Source: Chaenocephalus aceratus
Taxonomy: Eukaryota; Chordata; Actinopteri; Perciformes; Channichthyidae
Direction of reading: 5' to 3'
Assembly (NCBI GenBank): GCA_023974075.1
Contig: CM043790.1
Span: 4,272,023-4,336,022, forward strand
DNA: 64,000 nt
The notes under the pieces are model-generated. The model was given only the letters and a program-made list of their open reading frames with translations. It made no database searches and was not told where the DNA came from. This document shows, piece after piece, positions 1 through 12,285 of the stretch. Position 1 is the stretch's first letter; each line of letters opens with the position of its first letter. The position numbers were made by a program, and so were the translations under genes.

Positions 1-283
1 GGTGCTCACTATTAGCACATGCATGATCTGTTGCTGTTGTGTTCCCCTGGTGAGTCAGTGTGTGTCATCATCTGCTCCTGAAGACCCTCTAGAAATACCA
101 CTGAGGGAGTTTGGACGACTTTTCTTGGTCTCTTTATTACTGTGTCCCATCAAAAGAACAAAAAGAAGTTCCACCATGAGTGTCACCCGAGCGCAGGAAA
201 AGGGGGCAGTAATTGGGGAGGAAGCCATTGTCGTCGTTCCCCCTATGGTGTTTTGGCTGGTGGGATCCCAAGATGATCTCTAG
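1..283. other. No recognised gene or repeat
   Basis: An open frame runs through most of this stretch on the plus strand, but its translation shows no domain I recognise and it has no paired splice signals. I treat it as unannotated intergenic or intronic DNA. Confidence 0.5.
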
Positions 284-960
284 TCATCAGATCAAATCAA
301 GTTTTATTTATATAGCACATTTATAAACGATTTTTGGTCGAGCCAAAGTGCTGTACATATAATAAAAATAGCCTACAGTCGAGACACTTTACAGCAAATA
401 CAACAGCACAGATTGTTCAGAATATCAGTATGAGAAAAATGACACCATCTATCCTTAGACCCTCACATCGTACAAGGAAACACTTCCAGAGAAAACCCAC
501 AGTTTAAAGGGGAACTTGGGAGAAACCTCAGGGAGAGCAGCAGAGGAGGGATCCCTCTCCAGGACGGACAGACGTGCAATAGATGCCGTGTGTAAATCGA
601 AGAGATAATACATTTTACAGCATATAGACCGAATGTTAGGAAATGCATGTGTCTGTAATAAGAAGATGAATCCACGAGGATGTCAGCTACAATCCTGTGG
701 AAGCCATCAGGAAGCAGCATGACGAAACCCAAGGCAGGACCGCAGAGACAGGTTCAGCCACGACCCGAAGTCCACGACTTAATCCAGAAATCAAGATAGA
801 GGATCCAAGACACAGGACTACAGCAAGAGGATCAGCCTCGACTCCGGATCCCGGGGTAGATATAGATACAAAACAGGAAAAAAGATTTGGCTGGGTTAAT
901 CGGAACAAGAGAATACACAGACAGAGAGGGAAAAGGTCATTGGATAACAGTTATTCTTGA
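284..960. repeat. Teleost interspersed repeat (SINE/LINE-like)
   Basis: The segment opens with an AT-rich motif (TTTATTTATATAGCACATTT) followed shortly by CCAAAGTGCTGTACA, a pairing seen at the ends of very common fish retroposons. Further in is a block reading GGGATCCCTCTCCAGGACGG, also typical of a dispersed fish repeat. No intact coding frame is present. The family name cannot be fixed by eye and the outer borders are approximate. Confidence 0.55.
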
Positions 961-1189
961 TAACCCTCTAGAAAGATCTCATGAACTTCCCCACTCAATC
1001 TATCAAGACCCGAGCAGTTCTATTAAATATAGGATAAGAAAATCACCATATATAAACAATATATTTCATTTTATTCATCGTGCTTTGTCTCTCATATTTG
1101 ATGGTTATGTTTACTTGCAGTCTCTAAAGCTGTTGTCTTATGTTCCGCTTGTTGACTGCTCAACCTAAAAAATTATATGTTATAAGTCA

Positions 1190-1705
1190 GCGATCGAAAA
1201 ATTACTTTTAATTTAAGTAAAGTATACCACTTTTAAAAAAATATTCTGTTATAAGTAAATGTCCTGCATACAAAATCTTACTTAAGTAAAAGTAAAAAAA
1301 TTTCAGCATAAAAATATACTTTAAGTACCAAAAAGCAAAAGTACCTTTACATCATATATATGAAATTACTGCATTATATTTAATGATGCATTAATGTGTT
1401 CATCACAGCTGGTAAAGGTGGAGCTCATTTGAATTACTTTATATATTGCTGCTTGATATTTGAACCAGTAATTATATGACAATGTTTCTTTATTAGTGGT
1501 TTATATTTGGTTTTAGCTAATAATCTGCATCTGTAAAGTAACTTATAACTAAGGCTGTTAAATACATGTAAAGGACTACAATTACAATATTGGCTTTTTC
1601 AAATGAAGTGGAGTTAAAGTATACTGTACAGTAGTATACAATCAAAGTACAAGTTCCTCGAAGTTCACTTGAGTAAATTAACTTTATTACATTCCCCCCC
1701 CAGTG
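1190..1705. repeat. hAT-like non-autonomous repeat rich in AAGTA
   Basis: This block is dense in AAGTAAAAGTA and TACTTGAGTAAA-like words and holds a GTTAAATACATGTA motif. A related copy lies near 58970-59255, sharing the CTGTAAAG...AAATACATGTA core. Such sequences are common as miniature hAT elements in teleosts. No target-site duplication was identified, so the borders and family are inferred. Confidence 0.45.
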
Positions 1706-2065
1706 GTCGTAGTGCAATACACAGAAACAAATATTTATTTCATTTCAAGTGTGTTGCAGTCAAAGCTGGAAACTAAACCCTAAAGACCAAACGTTGTCCA
1801 TCCTGCAGACGATGGCGTCATGCTGGACTAACGAGGCGACTCCCCCCTCAAACTCTGCTCTCATCAAACTTTTCAACATTCTGATGCTTTGTTTTCACGA
1901 ACTGTAAATAAATACTCAGTCTCATGAGGCTTGTGTGTATATGTATGGGTGTATACGAACACTGGCAGAAGGACTTGTACACAGCAGCAGGATTACCACC
2001 CCCACACTGGGACCACCCTGAAATTAACACTTAATCCAGGAGGAAGTGGAGCTGCACCACAGGCT

Positions 2066-2066
<1 letters not shown>
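1706..2066. other. No recognised feature
   Basis: Unique-looking sequence with a run of eight C at the left edge and no coding, RNA or repeat signal that I can identify. Confidence 0.4.

Positions 2067-2113
<47 letters not shown>
2067..2113. repeat. (CA)n microsatellite, about 47 bp
   Basis: Nearly perfect dinucleotide CA repeat seen directly; a shorter interrupted CA stretch follows at about 2145-2168. Confidence 0.95.
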
Positions 2114-2117
<4 letters not shown>

Positions 2118-2378
2118 TGCAAAGTAGGATTTCTTTTGCAATCGAACACACACACAAACATACACACACTTCACTTGAGCTAAAATAAACCACTTCAGAT
2201 GTATTCTGCACAGCTGCTCTCGTACAAATCTGACATGTTTTCTGAATGTGTTATTGTCACTGACTTTGAATGAATCATAGTAATGTTTGTATGTACAGAG
2301 TGTCCAGTGTCAATGTGTGTCTACTGTAAAATACATTAGTGAAGCGTGTATGTGTTCTAATCACACGCGTATTACAGG

Positions 2379-4072
<1,694 letters not shown>

Positions 4073-5659
4073 CAACACACTCTCACTCCCGAAGCGTCCA
4101 ATAGCGACGTTTGGTCAGTGTCCGTGGCGTCCAATTGTGACGCTCCTAGGCTCCTTCAGCGTCATAAAGGGACGCAAATAGCTTTCAACTGATTGCAATG
4201 TATTCCCATCTGCGTCGGGATTTGACGCTTATGGAAGCACGGCATTCGTTTATGTCGGCTGCCCTTAAAGGCAATGTGAGCGTCCATTCCCATTGGATAA
4301 CGGAGAATTGTACACCCGGAAGTAAGTATTCCTCTTACTGTCGATTGATTTTACAGTGATATCTGCACTACTCATCGACTAAAAAACACCAGATTATCCT
4401 TGTTAATTACACAACATTGATTGGTTTAAATTGTGTGCAATACTTTTGTATTTTTCCCCTTCGATTCGGAGAAACAAATATTTTTTCTGAGTAAAGGATG
4501 GCAGAAGACACTACACTACCCAGAATCCCCAGCTATCGTTTGGACTACACCATGTGCTCTGTTTGACAAACCCCGTTTTTTTCACCATTCATCCCAATGG
4601 CTGGCGTCTATGTCACATGATCTTCAAATTTCTCCCTGCAGAAAAAGAAAACATGGCCGAACTTCGTTTTATTCTCGGTGGAAAATGCCTATTTTAAAGT
4701 TAGTTTGGCCATTAAAATGCGTTTTGATGTCATTTGAAGCGAGAAATACGAGTTGTTATTTCAGATTATGTGTGCAGTGGATGTACATGATCTTTAGTTT
4801 GCTAGTTATTACGAAGATTACTTCAGGAAATCGCGACGTTTTCATTGTTACCAAGGTGGTTGCTAGGGACGCTGCTATCGATATTATTTCTGTTATGTTG
4901 TGTAACTGTTTAATGGTGTTATCTTTATTGCTACCCCCTTCCCCGTCAATGTATAGTGTTGGTCCACAGCCTAAACATATTAGTTTAACAAAATACGCAT
5001 TTAAAGATAGCCTACGTTATTTTCCCCTGTGCAATTCCAGTCTCACATCTCAGAGCACATCGTCATTAACAAATACCGGAAACAGACCGAAAACATTTTT
5101 AAAAAATAATAATAATACTTTATTCCGAGTGTGCTTGCTTTTCTCTTTGAAAGTCATCACATAACGGCATTGTAATACACGGTTCGGCTGCATTACATAT
5201 TACATATCTGCCGTAGTTCTGTATTTATAGAGCCCTGATGAGAAGACCTCTAGACAAACATGAGGAACTGAAAACGTGACGTGGATCATAAATATATCAG
5301 CCATTAAACAACATCTTACATTTCTTTTCACACAATACGTCTCCTTGCAGTATCAACACTAATTCGGCTCACTTTTATATTTGATCCAATTGGTATATAG
5401 GCTGTATTTACACCATAAAGGTGTACAGCTGATATAAAGGGACACCTGGTGGTTAAAGCATGTTATTGCATTTAATTATTTTTATTATTAGATATTAATA
5501 CGAGCGTCAAATCCCGACGCAGATGGGAATACATTGCAATCAGTTGAAAGCTATTTGCGTCCCTTTATGACGCTGAAGGAGCCTAGGAGCGTCACAATTG
5601 GACGCCACGGACACTGACCAAACGTCGCTATTGGACGCTTAGGGAGTGAGAGTGTGTTG
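4073..5659. mobile_element. Composite element bounded by about 157-bp inverted repeats
   Basis: The left arm (4073-4229) and right arm (5504-5659) are near-perfect reverse complements. Both contain GCGTCCAATAGCGACGTTTG, CTCCTAGGCTCCTTCAGCGT and a TTGACGCT inner border. Outside the arms, direct repeats containing AGTCTTGGCTTTCAGAATAT occur at about 3977 and 5794. The interior holds a dispersed repeat also present near 49.9 kb. Long arms around a repeat suggest a non-autonomous DNA element or a rearranged pair. No transposase is recognisable. Confidence 0.6.
4575..5275 (+). repeat. Dispersed repeat family A, copy 1
   Basis: About 700 bp closely matching 49880-50577 in the same orientation, and partly matching 51530-51680 in reverse. 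Shared landmarks are TTCACCATTCATCCCAATGG, ACATGGCCGAAC, TTATTCTCGGTGG, CGTTTTCATTGTTACCAAGG and AGAGCCCTGATGAGAAGAC. A long open frame crosses it but is broken in copy 2, so it is not taken as a gene. Confidence 0.75.
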
Positions 5660-6382
5660 CTCACTCGCACTCTGCTCTTCCAGCAGCGCCGCCCTCCCTC
5701 CCTCCGGCTGACATTATGAATGTAAGAGTATAGTAATCATAGATAACACGGCAGGGTCCGTTACAGTTTGTTTTCATCTGATTTAAATTAAACAGAGTCT
5801 TGGCTTTCAGAATATTAAACTTGTTTCGGCAAATTCAGATGATAAATATAACTTTGAAGCTTGTAACGGCATAATTACAAGCGGAGAACGGAGTAATTTA
5901 ACGCCACAGTAGGCACAACAACAGCCGGTGTTTCTCGTGAGGGTTTTCCCCGGGAAACAAACACAATACACACAAATGCAAAAATACACAAACACACACA
6001 CACACACAGACACACACACACGTCTACACACACACTCGCGAGCTTCCCCTCCAAACGAAAATATCTTCCCTCTGTAGTATTTTGATCATTTGCTCCACTA
6101 ATAATCAATCAGATCGATGGATTCCAGAGAAGAGGAAACTTTAAAGGCCTTTTTCTCAAAATGAGGACTCGGTGACAGTCATTATATAATGTGACATATT
6201 TTGCTTAATATTTGGAGTACAAAAACAATCCTGATATCATTAGAAAGCTAGGAATATCCTCTTTCCAACAGTGTATACAACTCAATGCGACTGATTTCGA
6301 TGGAGCAGGTCACATATTCTCATCGCTCTAATCGCTGGAGTTTCACCGTGGCTGTCAGCTGTTTACTCCTGTCACTCAAACA
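5660..6382. other. CA-rich spacer, no gene
   Basis: Contains an interrupted CA tract (about 5990-6035). A degraded MITE-like stretch near 6300-6375 (CACCGTGGCTGTCAGCTGTTTACTCC) has a relative at about 37225. No exon seen. Confidence 0.5.
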
Positions 6383-6700
6383 ATAGTTACGGCTGTAACT
6401 ACGGTTCTATGAGTCCCAGATGACCGCCAGAGGCGGTGCTTTAGCACTTGATATGTCCATCGCATGCGCAGTTCGAGTACCTAATAACAACAAAAGTCAC
6501 CTGTGACCCACGTGATGGCTACATAGGCCGGCATCATTAGTGGATCGGTTCCCAGAATCTTCACGCAAGCACACAAGAATTCTGAGTGACCGGAAACTCT
6601 GGCAGTCATCCGGTACTCATAGAACCGTAGTTACAGCCGTAACTATCGTTTATGTCGTCCCTACTGACCGCCAGAGGCGGTGCTTTAGCACTGGATGACA
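6383..6700. repeat. DIRS-type terminal repeat region
   Basis: Two 32-bp segments (6383-6414 and 6615-6646) are exact reverse complements, with core GTTACGGCTGTAACTACGG. Each is next to a copy of the same direct repeat, GACCGCCAGAGGCGGTGCTT, at about 6420 and 6665. This mix of inverted and split direct repeats is typical of DIRS-like elements, and the same layout is seen at 62.7-63.65 kb. It lies beyond the 3' end of the minus-strand recombinase remnant, so it is probably that element's terminus, separated from it by later insertions. Confidence 0.6.
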
Positions 6701-6783
6701 TATACCAACCATGTCATGAAGAATCCAAGCCCTTGCTCACTACTGGAAGCAGCGGAGCTCGGCAACAGGACCACGCCCAAAGG

Positions 6784-7938
6784 ATGGGGAGTAGGGGTGT
6801 AACGGTATCTGTATTCGTCACGGTTCGGACGTCACGGTTCGGACGTCACGGTTCGGCACATGCAGTCACAAGGCGAATACGCCTTTTTTTACGAGTGGGA
6901 AAAAAGTCTGTCACTCAGGGCAGTATTACACTATATATATATATATATAATCCAGGGGGCGGTATTGCGCCTAAAAGCCAGCCGCCCGTAAATAACAAAT
7001 TAAGAACAAGAACAAAACACAACAAAACGAACACAATACATGAAGAAAAGTTAGTAGCTATGGCGAGTTCACACAACACACAGGAGCTAGAAGACCCACC
7101 TGCTTCTTTTAAATCAGCTGTGTGGGAACATTTCGGGTTCCCTGTGGACTACAACAATGATGGGGTGTGAGTTGTGGATCGGACGAGGACGGTGTGTTGG
7201 CGTTGTTCGACAGCGGTGCGGTATGCTGGTGGTAACACATCAAACATGCTCAATCACCTCCGAGTCAGTCTCAGTCCGCAGCGAGAGGGTTTTTTCAATG
7301 GCAGATGACATAGTTACTGCCAACAGATCTGCCCTCACTGCTGACAACGTAGACAAACTCATCTTATTGAAGAAAAACTTGAAAATAGAGTAAAGCTTGA
7401 GTACCTTTATTTAGGCATAATGGCCTCACACACTCACAAGTTAATTACACATGTTAGACATTGCTCCTAAAAAGGTACAGATTTTATTTTGTTATATATT
7501 TATCATTGTATTTATTTTATATTTTGACATCAGGAGATGTTATACAGTTCTCTATTGCCTTTTATTGATTGTGATTGAAACACTTTCTTATTATTTATTT
7601 TAATATTTTCAAGACATTCTTTTTAGTTGTACAGCTTATTGAACCTTTTTGTTTGACATCAGCCATTATAAATAATATGGCCATCTGAGTGTGTGTGTTA
7701 CTGTTTGTGGTTTGTTTTTAACTGTGTAATACAGTTAATGATTCCAAATGTTAGAGTTCCTTATTTTCATACCAAAACGTGCACGACTGTTACAAATAAA
7801 TAACAGCAAAAAAATTATGCATTTGGGACTTTTTTTTGCTTTTCCTTGTTGTACCGAACCCGTACCGAACCGTGACCCCCAAACCGAGGTATGAACCGAA
7901 CCGTGACTTCTGTGAACCGTTACACCCCTAATGAGGAG
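6784..7938 (+). mobile_element. hAT deletion derivative with 8-bp target duplication
   Basis: The element runs 6792-7930. Its ends are TAGGGGTGTAACGGT and the reverse complement, followed inward by repeated CACGGTTCGG motifs. The flanks ATGGGGAG (6784-6791) and ATGAGGAG (7931-7938) match at 7 of 8 positions, as expected for hAT. It encodes only the start and end of a transposase (see next entry), so it is non-autonomous. It sits beside the DIRS terminal region. Confidence 0.85.
7060..7393 (+). pseudogene. hAT transposase relic: BED finger start joined to hATC end
   Basis: From ATG at 7060 the translation gives an acidic leader, then SAVWEHFGFPVDYNN, the start of a BED zinc finger. A TGA follows GVxx at about 7168. 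Beyond it the same frame continues with CWRC and SNMLNHL, supplying the finger's Cys pair and a His. Near 7260 the sequence jumps out of frame to ERVFSMADDIVTANRSALT and LILLKKNLKIE then stop, which matches the C-terminal hAT dimerisation domain. The catalytic middle is therefore deleted, the junction is out of frame and the finger carries a nonsense codon. It cannot encode active transposase. Confidence 0.85.
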
Positions 7939-8215
7939 TCATTTCATTTCATTTCAAACCTTTATTTATCCAGGTGTATCCCATTGAGATCATTGATCTC
8001 TTTTTCAAGGGAGACCTGCTCAAGTAGGTTCCACATGAAACATAAAAACATTAACAGAACAACAAAAAGGACATCATACAGCATCATTACAGGGATTTAC
8101 AATGTACATAACTATCCACATGAACAGGTACCAACAGCTTCCGATTGAGTAGCATCCAACCGAGCTTTAAAAACATTTAGTGGCACCAGATTGCTCAGTT
8201 TCCATTTCAATTGCA
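7939..8215. repeat. LINE/SINE-type interspersed repeat
   Basis: It carries TTTATTTATCCAGGTGTATC and CCCATTGAGATC...CTCTTTTTCAAGGGAGACCTG in order, a common fish retroposon 3' region. The right border against the DIRS recombinase sequence is approximate. No coding frame. Confidence 0.55.
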
Positions 8216-8217
8216 GA

Positions 8218-8989
8218 CTATTCCAAGACAGTGGAGCTGGGAGTGGCGACATTGACCCGGTAGAACCTGGAGAATGTGCCAGATGATGCCCATGACGCCG
8301 CAGCGCAGATGGTCTCCAGGAACACCCCTCCCAGGGCAGCCCAAGACGTTGAGATGCTCCGTGTAGAGTGACATCTCACCCCTGACGGCGGGGGGCGGCC
8401 ACTGGCCCCATAGGCATGTGAGATTGTATCCACAACCCAGTGGGACAGCCGCTGCTTGGAGAGAGCACAGCCCCTTCTCGTGCCGCCATGGTAAATGAAG
8501 AGCTGCTCTGACTGTCGTATATGCGGCGTAGCACCAATATACGCCTCTAGGGCACGCACAGGGCACAGCAACTCAGGCGTGCCGTTCTCCTGTGGGCGCC
8601 AGCTGGATAGGCCGATTGGAGTGGGCTAGTGGAAGCACCTTGGGCAGGAACGCCACGTTCGGCCAAAGGGCAACACCCGAGCCATCGGAGTTCCACCTCA
8701 GGCATATATCGCTCACGGAGAGGGCATGTAGCTCTCCAACTCGTTTCCCTGAGGTCATGGCAAGCAGAAATGCTGCCTTTAAGGATAGCCACTTAAGCTC
8801 CACCTGAGCCAGGGGCTCGAAGGGAGGAGATGATAGGGCATCCGGCAGCAGGGGCAGGTCCCAAGCCGGAGCCCTCGAGGTGCTAGAGGGATGCTGCCGT
8901 AAAGCCCCGCTCAGGAAGAGGGACACCGACCTGTGGCACCCCGCCGTGGCGCCGTCGACCTGAATATGTCGGGCAGAAATAGCAGCCAC
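8218..8989 (-). pseudogene. DIRS-type tyrosine recombinase, frameshifted
   Basis: Minus-strand translation in two frames. The first (8989 to 8573) contains LKAAFLLAMTSGKRVGELHAL, a recombinase core with the first catalytic Arg. The second (8571 to 8218) contains CPVRALEAYI, then VRCHSTRSIS with the HxxR box, and GTFSRFYRVNV with the candidate nucleophile Tyr. So the R...HxxR...Y set is present but split by a frameshift near 8571-8600. In DIRS elements this enzyme inserts circular cDNA without a DDE integrase. The piece follows RNase H on the same strand, matching normal DIRS order. Confidence 0.8.
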
Positions 8990-9018
8990 ATAAATTCAGA
9001 GTGGAGTGAGAACGCCCA

Positions 9019-9800
9019 CTATCTAGAAGGGACTGCTGTCTGGGCAACAGCGTACATGCTGTCCCAAGGAACACGCACATTCTTGCCCCCCAGTTGGGGT
9101 AGAAAGTGCGTGAGTGCAAGCTGCACAGCCCGAAACTCTAGCACGTTGACATGGCGTGCACCCTCCTGGGCAGACCACTGACCCTGAACGGTCCTGCCCT
9201 GCCGTACTGCACCCCACCCTGAGAGACCTGCACCTATGGTGACGGTCTCCTGGCGGGATGGGATGGCGCCCATGGGCACGCCCATCAGGAGATAGGCCCT
9301 GCCCCTCCAGTGTGACAGAGAGTGGAGGCAATGCTGCGACGCCCTGACTTTCCTGCGCCTGTGCCACTTGGCGTCCAAGTGAAGGCTGTTCAGCCACATC
9401 TGCATGGGGCGCAACGACAGCAGGCCTAAGGGCCCAATGGCCGAGGTAGCCGTCAGTCTGCCCAAGGGCCGGAGGAGCTGAATATAAGGCACCATGTTGC
9501 CCGGCCCACGTGGAAGTAGGCATCCCTCAAGTCCATGGTTGAGAACCAACCTGTGCATGTGCTGTGGTCAGCATATAGAATGGCAGCACCTTCAGGAATC
9601 TGTTGATTCCCCTGGGGTCCAAGATCAGGCGAAATCCGCCGACTTTCTTGCTCACGAGAACGTACGCCGAGTAGAACCCCCTGGGCTAAGCAGAGGGTCT
9701 ACTGGCTTGATTGCGTCCTTGGACAGAAGGACGGACAACTCTTGGGCCAGAGCTAGGGCCTCTGCCGGATCGCTGACGACTGTCATTTTGGCCCGCCCGA
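9019..9800 (-). pseudogene. DIRS reverse transcriptase/RNase H with the RT core deleted
   Basis: Reading the minus strand from about 9800: ALAQELSVLLSKDAIKPVDP, GGFRLILDPRGINRFLK and MDLRDAYFHV are recognisable RT segments, the last carrying the first catalytic Asp. They lie in different frames with stops between. Directly after DAYFHV (about 9505) the sequence passes to LRPLGRLTATSAIGPLGLL, which lies well beyond the catalytic core, so the motif with the paired Asp is missing. The RNase H part follows, with GWGAVRQGRTVQGQW and HVNVLEFRAVQLAL. This is a dead internal-deletion copy. Confidence 0.75.
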
Positions 9801-9825
9801 AGGCTAGGGGCCGGAACTGCGGTTC

Positions 9826-10320
9826 CTACCCCTGGGTTAAGGTGAAAACCACCCAAGGGCCGGAAGTACAGACCGCCCAGTAACTGAGCTGCTGCTGGGA
9901 ATGACGGTCGTCGTCAGAAGCCGACGACCGGCCCCGAGAGTCTCGGCCTAACCCCCCGGCCTCCGGAGCCCCCTGGGGGGCGCCGGTAAGGCTCTGAGGC
10001 ACGAGGCCGCCTAGAAGGCCGGCAGCACGAAAGCCCCCGGGAGGTGGATGAGTGGGCCGCTGGGACCTGCGCAGACCACCACTGTAAGCTGGTGGCTGAG
10101 AGCGGCTGCTAGAGGGGCCCCTGGGCCTGCTGGGAGTGGGCACAGGCCTATGAAGACCCGAGAGCTGCTGCCTGGTCTGCCTAGCTTGGTCAGCACGCTC
10201 CAGTGCATACAGGGCAGCTGCCCCAAACAGCTCCCCTGGCTCGACTGGCACACTACGGAGGACATGTCTCCGACAGTGGTGACTGAGCAGGTCTGACCTG
10301 GCGACGAGTCTGCACCAATA
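9826..10320 (-). pseudogene. DIRS gag-like region, downstream part
   Basis: The minus-strand frame from 10251 is rich in Pro, Arg, Ser and Gln and leads directly into the RT remnant. No domain can be named from composition alone. It is assigned to DIRS gag by position between the recognisable upstream gag segment (interrupted by the L2 insertion) and the RT. Confidence 0.5.
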
Positions 10321-10323
10321 AGG

Positions 10324-12285
10324 ACATTACATTACATTACATTGCATTTAGCTGACGCTTTTATCCAAAGCGACTTACAATAAGTACATTCGACCAGGAA
10401 GACACAACCTTGAAGAAAACAGAATCATATAAGTACATCAGGTTTCATAGAGCCAAGAATTTCAAGTGCTACTCAACTGGCTATAGATAAGCCAGTCCTT
10501 TATTAGTATATAAGTGTTCTGTTAGCAGTTCTTTGTTAGTAATTCTATCGCTCGAGGTGGAGTCGAAAGAGATGAGTTGTCAGTCTGCGCCGGAAGGTGT
10601 GTAAACTTTCTGCCGTCCTGATGTCAATGGGGAGCTCATTCCACCATTTTGGAGCCAGGATAGCAAACCCACGTGTTTTTGCTGATGGGAACTTGGGTCC
10701 CCCTCGCAGCGAGGGTGCAGCGAGTCGTTTGGCTGATGCAGAGCATAGTGCACGCGCTGGGGTGTACAGTTTAACCATGTCCTGGATGTAGGAAGGGCCA
10801 GATCCATTCGCAGCATGGTATGCAAGTACCAGTGTCTTGAAGTGGATTCTAGCAGTTACCGGAAGCCAGTGAAGGGAGCGGAGGAAGGTTGAAGACCAGA
10901 CGAGCCGCTGCATTCTGGATGAGCTGCAGAGGTCGGATGGCACATGCAGGTAGACCAGCCAGGAGGGAGTTGCAGTAGTCTAGGCGTGAGGTGACGAGAG
11001 CCTGGACCAGAAGCTGCGTCGCTTTCTGGGTCAGCTGGGGACGTATCTTTTTGATGTTGTAAAGCGTATATCTGCAGCAACGGGTTGTAGCAGCGATGTT
11101 TGCAGTGAAGGACAGGTTGTTATCTAGGATCACACCCAGATTCCTTGCAGTCTGAGTCCGGGGAAACAACAGAGGTGCCGATGTTGATAGTCAGGTCAAG
11201 AGTGGGACAATCTTTTCCCGGAAGGAAAAGCAGTTCAGTCTTGTCAAGGTTGAGCTTGAGGTGATGAGCGGACATCCACTGAGAGATGTCAGCTAGACAA
11301 GCAGAGATGCGTGCGACGACCTGGGTCTCTGAGCGGGGAAAGGACAGAATGAGTTGGGTGTGGTCAGCGTAGCAGTGGTATGAAAAACCATGCGGGCTAA
11401 TGACAGATCCGAGCGAGTTTGTGTACAGGGAGAAGAGGAGGGGACCAAGAACAGAGCCCTGAGGGACCCCTGTAGTTAATTGACAAGGGTCGGACTCCGA
11501 CCCTCTCCAAGTTACCCTGTAGGTACGGTCTTTGAGGTATGAGGTGAGGAGGGAAAGTGCAGAGCCTGAAACTCCAAGTTCTTGGAGAGTGCGAAGGAGG
11601 ATCTGATGGTTCACCGTGTCGAATGCAGCAGACAGGTCCAACAGGATGATGACAGAGGAGAGGGAGGCTGCTTTAGCAGTGTGCAGTTCCTCAGTGACAG
11701 CAAGGAGGGCAGTTTCTGTGGAGTGACCTGCCTTGAAACCAGACTGGTGCGGATCCAGAAGGTTGTTCTGATGGAGATAACAGGAGAGTTGTTTAAAGAC
11801 AGCGCGTTCAAGTGTTTTAGACAGGAACGGGAGGAGAGAGACAGGCCTGTAGTTCATTACATCTGACGGGTTGAGAGTGGGTTTCTTTAGGAGAGGGTTT
11901 ACTCTTGCCTCCTTGAGACTGTTTGGAAAGTGACCAGAAGTTAGAGAAGTGTTGATGAAATGGGTGAGAAACGGTAGAATATCAGGAGCGATAGTCTGAA
12001 GGAGGTTTGAAGGGATAGGGTCCAGAGGACAGGCGGTAGGGCGGGCAGAGGTAATGAGGGTAAGAACCTCACTTGGCGAGAGAGGGGGAAAGGAGGTTAG
12101 TGTGCGGGTGGAAGGAGGGTCTGGTGACCCAGCGGTGAGTAAAGGTGAGTCAGAAAATGAAGAGCGAATATCATCAACCTTTTTTTCAAAGTGGTTAACA
12201 AAGTCGCTTGACAGAAGGGGGGAAGGGGCTTTGGGAGGGTCCAGGAGGGTGGAGAAGATGGACAATAGTTTTCCATCTTCCATCT
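10324..12285 (-). mobile_element. 5'-truncated L2-type LINE inserted in the DIRS element
   Basis: On the minus strand this contains most of a reverse transcriptase ORF and ends with a 3' tail that reads on the plus strand as TTTAGCTGACGCTTTTATCC followed by AAAGCGACTTACA. A short (ATTAC)n stretch forms the extreme 3' end (10324-10346). This tail is the hallmark of fish L2-clade LINEs. DIRS sequence lies on both sides. No clear target duplication was found, so the 5' border is approximate. Confidence 0.85.
10545..12283 (-). pseudogene. L2 LINE reverse transcriptase, frameshifted
   Basis: Three successive minus-strand frames. The first (12283-11120) has ARPTACPLDPIPSNLL, NYRPVSLLPFLSKTLE, LDLSAAFDTVNH, TTGVPQGSVLGPLLF and CYADHTQLILSF. 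The second (11169-10849) has TARNLGVILDNNLSF and SRLDYCNSLLAGLP. The third (10943-10545) has LRSLHWLPVTARIHFK and FAILAPKWWNELP. Together these cover RT and the C-terminal region in the usual order. Two frameshifts (about 11150 and 10900) break it. The catalytic YxDD box reads YADH, losing one essential Asp, so the enzyme would be inactive even if the frame were intact. Confidence 0.9.

Noticed and set aside
2..283. Open frame of 93 codons at the left edge
   Set aside because: No domain, no splice signals and no similarity that I can recall; could be chance.
4433..5164. A 243-codon frame on the plus strand
   Set aside because: It lies within dispersed repeat family A, has no recognised domain and is broken in the second copy at about 49.9 kb.
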